Positions 63,958-64,000 of a stretch of DNA of 64,000 bases are shown one piece after another (the stretch's first letter is position 1; every line of letters begins with the position of its first letter). The translations under genes and the position numbers were made by a program. The stretch comes from Bacteroidota bacterium. Its GTDB lineage: Bacteria > Bacteroidota > Bacteroidia > Chitinophagales > Chitinophagaceae. The stretch lies in NCBI GenBank assembly GCA_016712665.1, contig JADJQP010000010.1:35955-99954 (forward strand), in the 5' to 3' direction. Below the pieces are notes generated by a model that saw nothing but the letters and a program-made list of their open reading frames with translations, searched no databases and was not told the origin of the DNA.

Positions 63958-64000
63958 ACAGAGGAAATTATTGCAAAAGTATTTTAGTAGAAATGATTGA

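Overview
The window is a 64-kb stretch of a Bacteroidota chromosome. Evidence for this is the many type IX secretion (T9SS) cargo proteins with C-terminal sorting domains (type A 'PNP' tails and one type B gliding-associated tail), promoters of the phylum type (TTTG, about 17 bp, TAnnTTTG), glutamine synthetase III, the DUF5683 and DUF3127 families, the parA-parB-DUF5683-dapB gene order, and AT-rich intergenic DNA without Shine-Dalgarno sequences. No insertion sequence, prophage or CRISPR array was seen. It looks like an environmental, non-pathogenic member of the Chitinophagia/Saprospiria-like groups; the genus cannot be read from the sequence.

Layout. 1-4.3 kb: two tandem paralogous giant secreted proteins, the first cut by the window edge. 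4.5-10.7 kb (mostly minus strand): dnaA, a split 5'-nucleotidase pair, a DUF3127 protein and glnN. 11-20.8 kb: selenouridine module (mnmH-selD), an acetyltransferase, an OmpA-like envelope pair, then parA-parB-DUF5683-dapB and zapA-polX. 20.8-34.3 kb: a SIMPL-domain protein, T9SS cargo, recJ between two related outer-membrane-like proteins, a DUF937-OmpA protein, dusB, an FKBP isomerase, a metallo-beta-lactamase-fold hydrolase and a secreted caspase-like protein. 34.3-40.4 kb: B12-dependent ribonucleotide reductase nrdJ, a glycosyltransferase and pyruvate kinase. 40.5-51.2 kb: a LytS/LytTR two-component system followed by two lipoproteins, two S74-chaperone T9SS proteins and a glycosyltransferase-like gene. 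51.3-60 kb: a saccharopine-dehydrogenase-like gene, hscB, tRNA-Leu, two collagen-like proteins, an M28 peptidase and another T9SS protein. 60.4-63.8 kb: a damaged rpoB.

Most interesting signals. (1) Downstream of the LytTR regulator gene, two promoters carry direct repeats exactly 21 bp apart, the geometry LytTR regulators bind. The same promoters start an unrecognised conserved leader of about 80 nt. A third copy of the leader core lies before the second lipoprotein gene. Together they look like a local regulon with an undescribed structured 5' leader. (2) The DnaA-box variant TTATTCACA was found three times, in the upstream regions of dnaA, parA and nrdJ. The nrdJ region holds three consensus-matching boxes plus one near match and is an oriC candidate. 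A parS-like palindrome lies 3.7 kb from parB. (3) rpoB lacks two internal segments, including the invariant KVGDKMAGRHGNKG region, and sits without rplJL or rpoC. (4) Five other genes are split by single-base indels, mostly at homopolymers, which suggests sequencing error.
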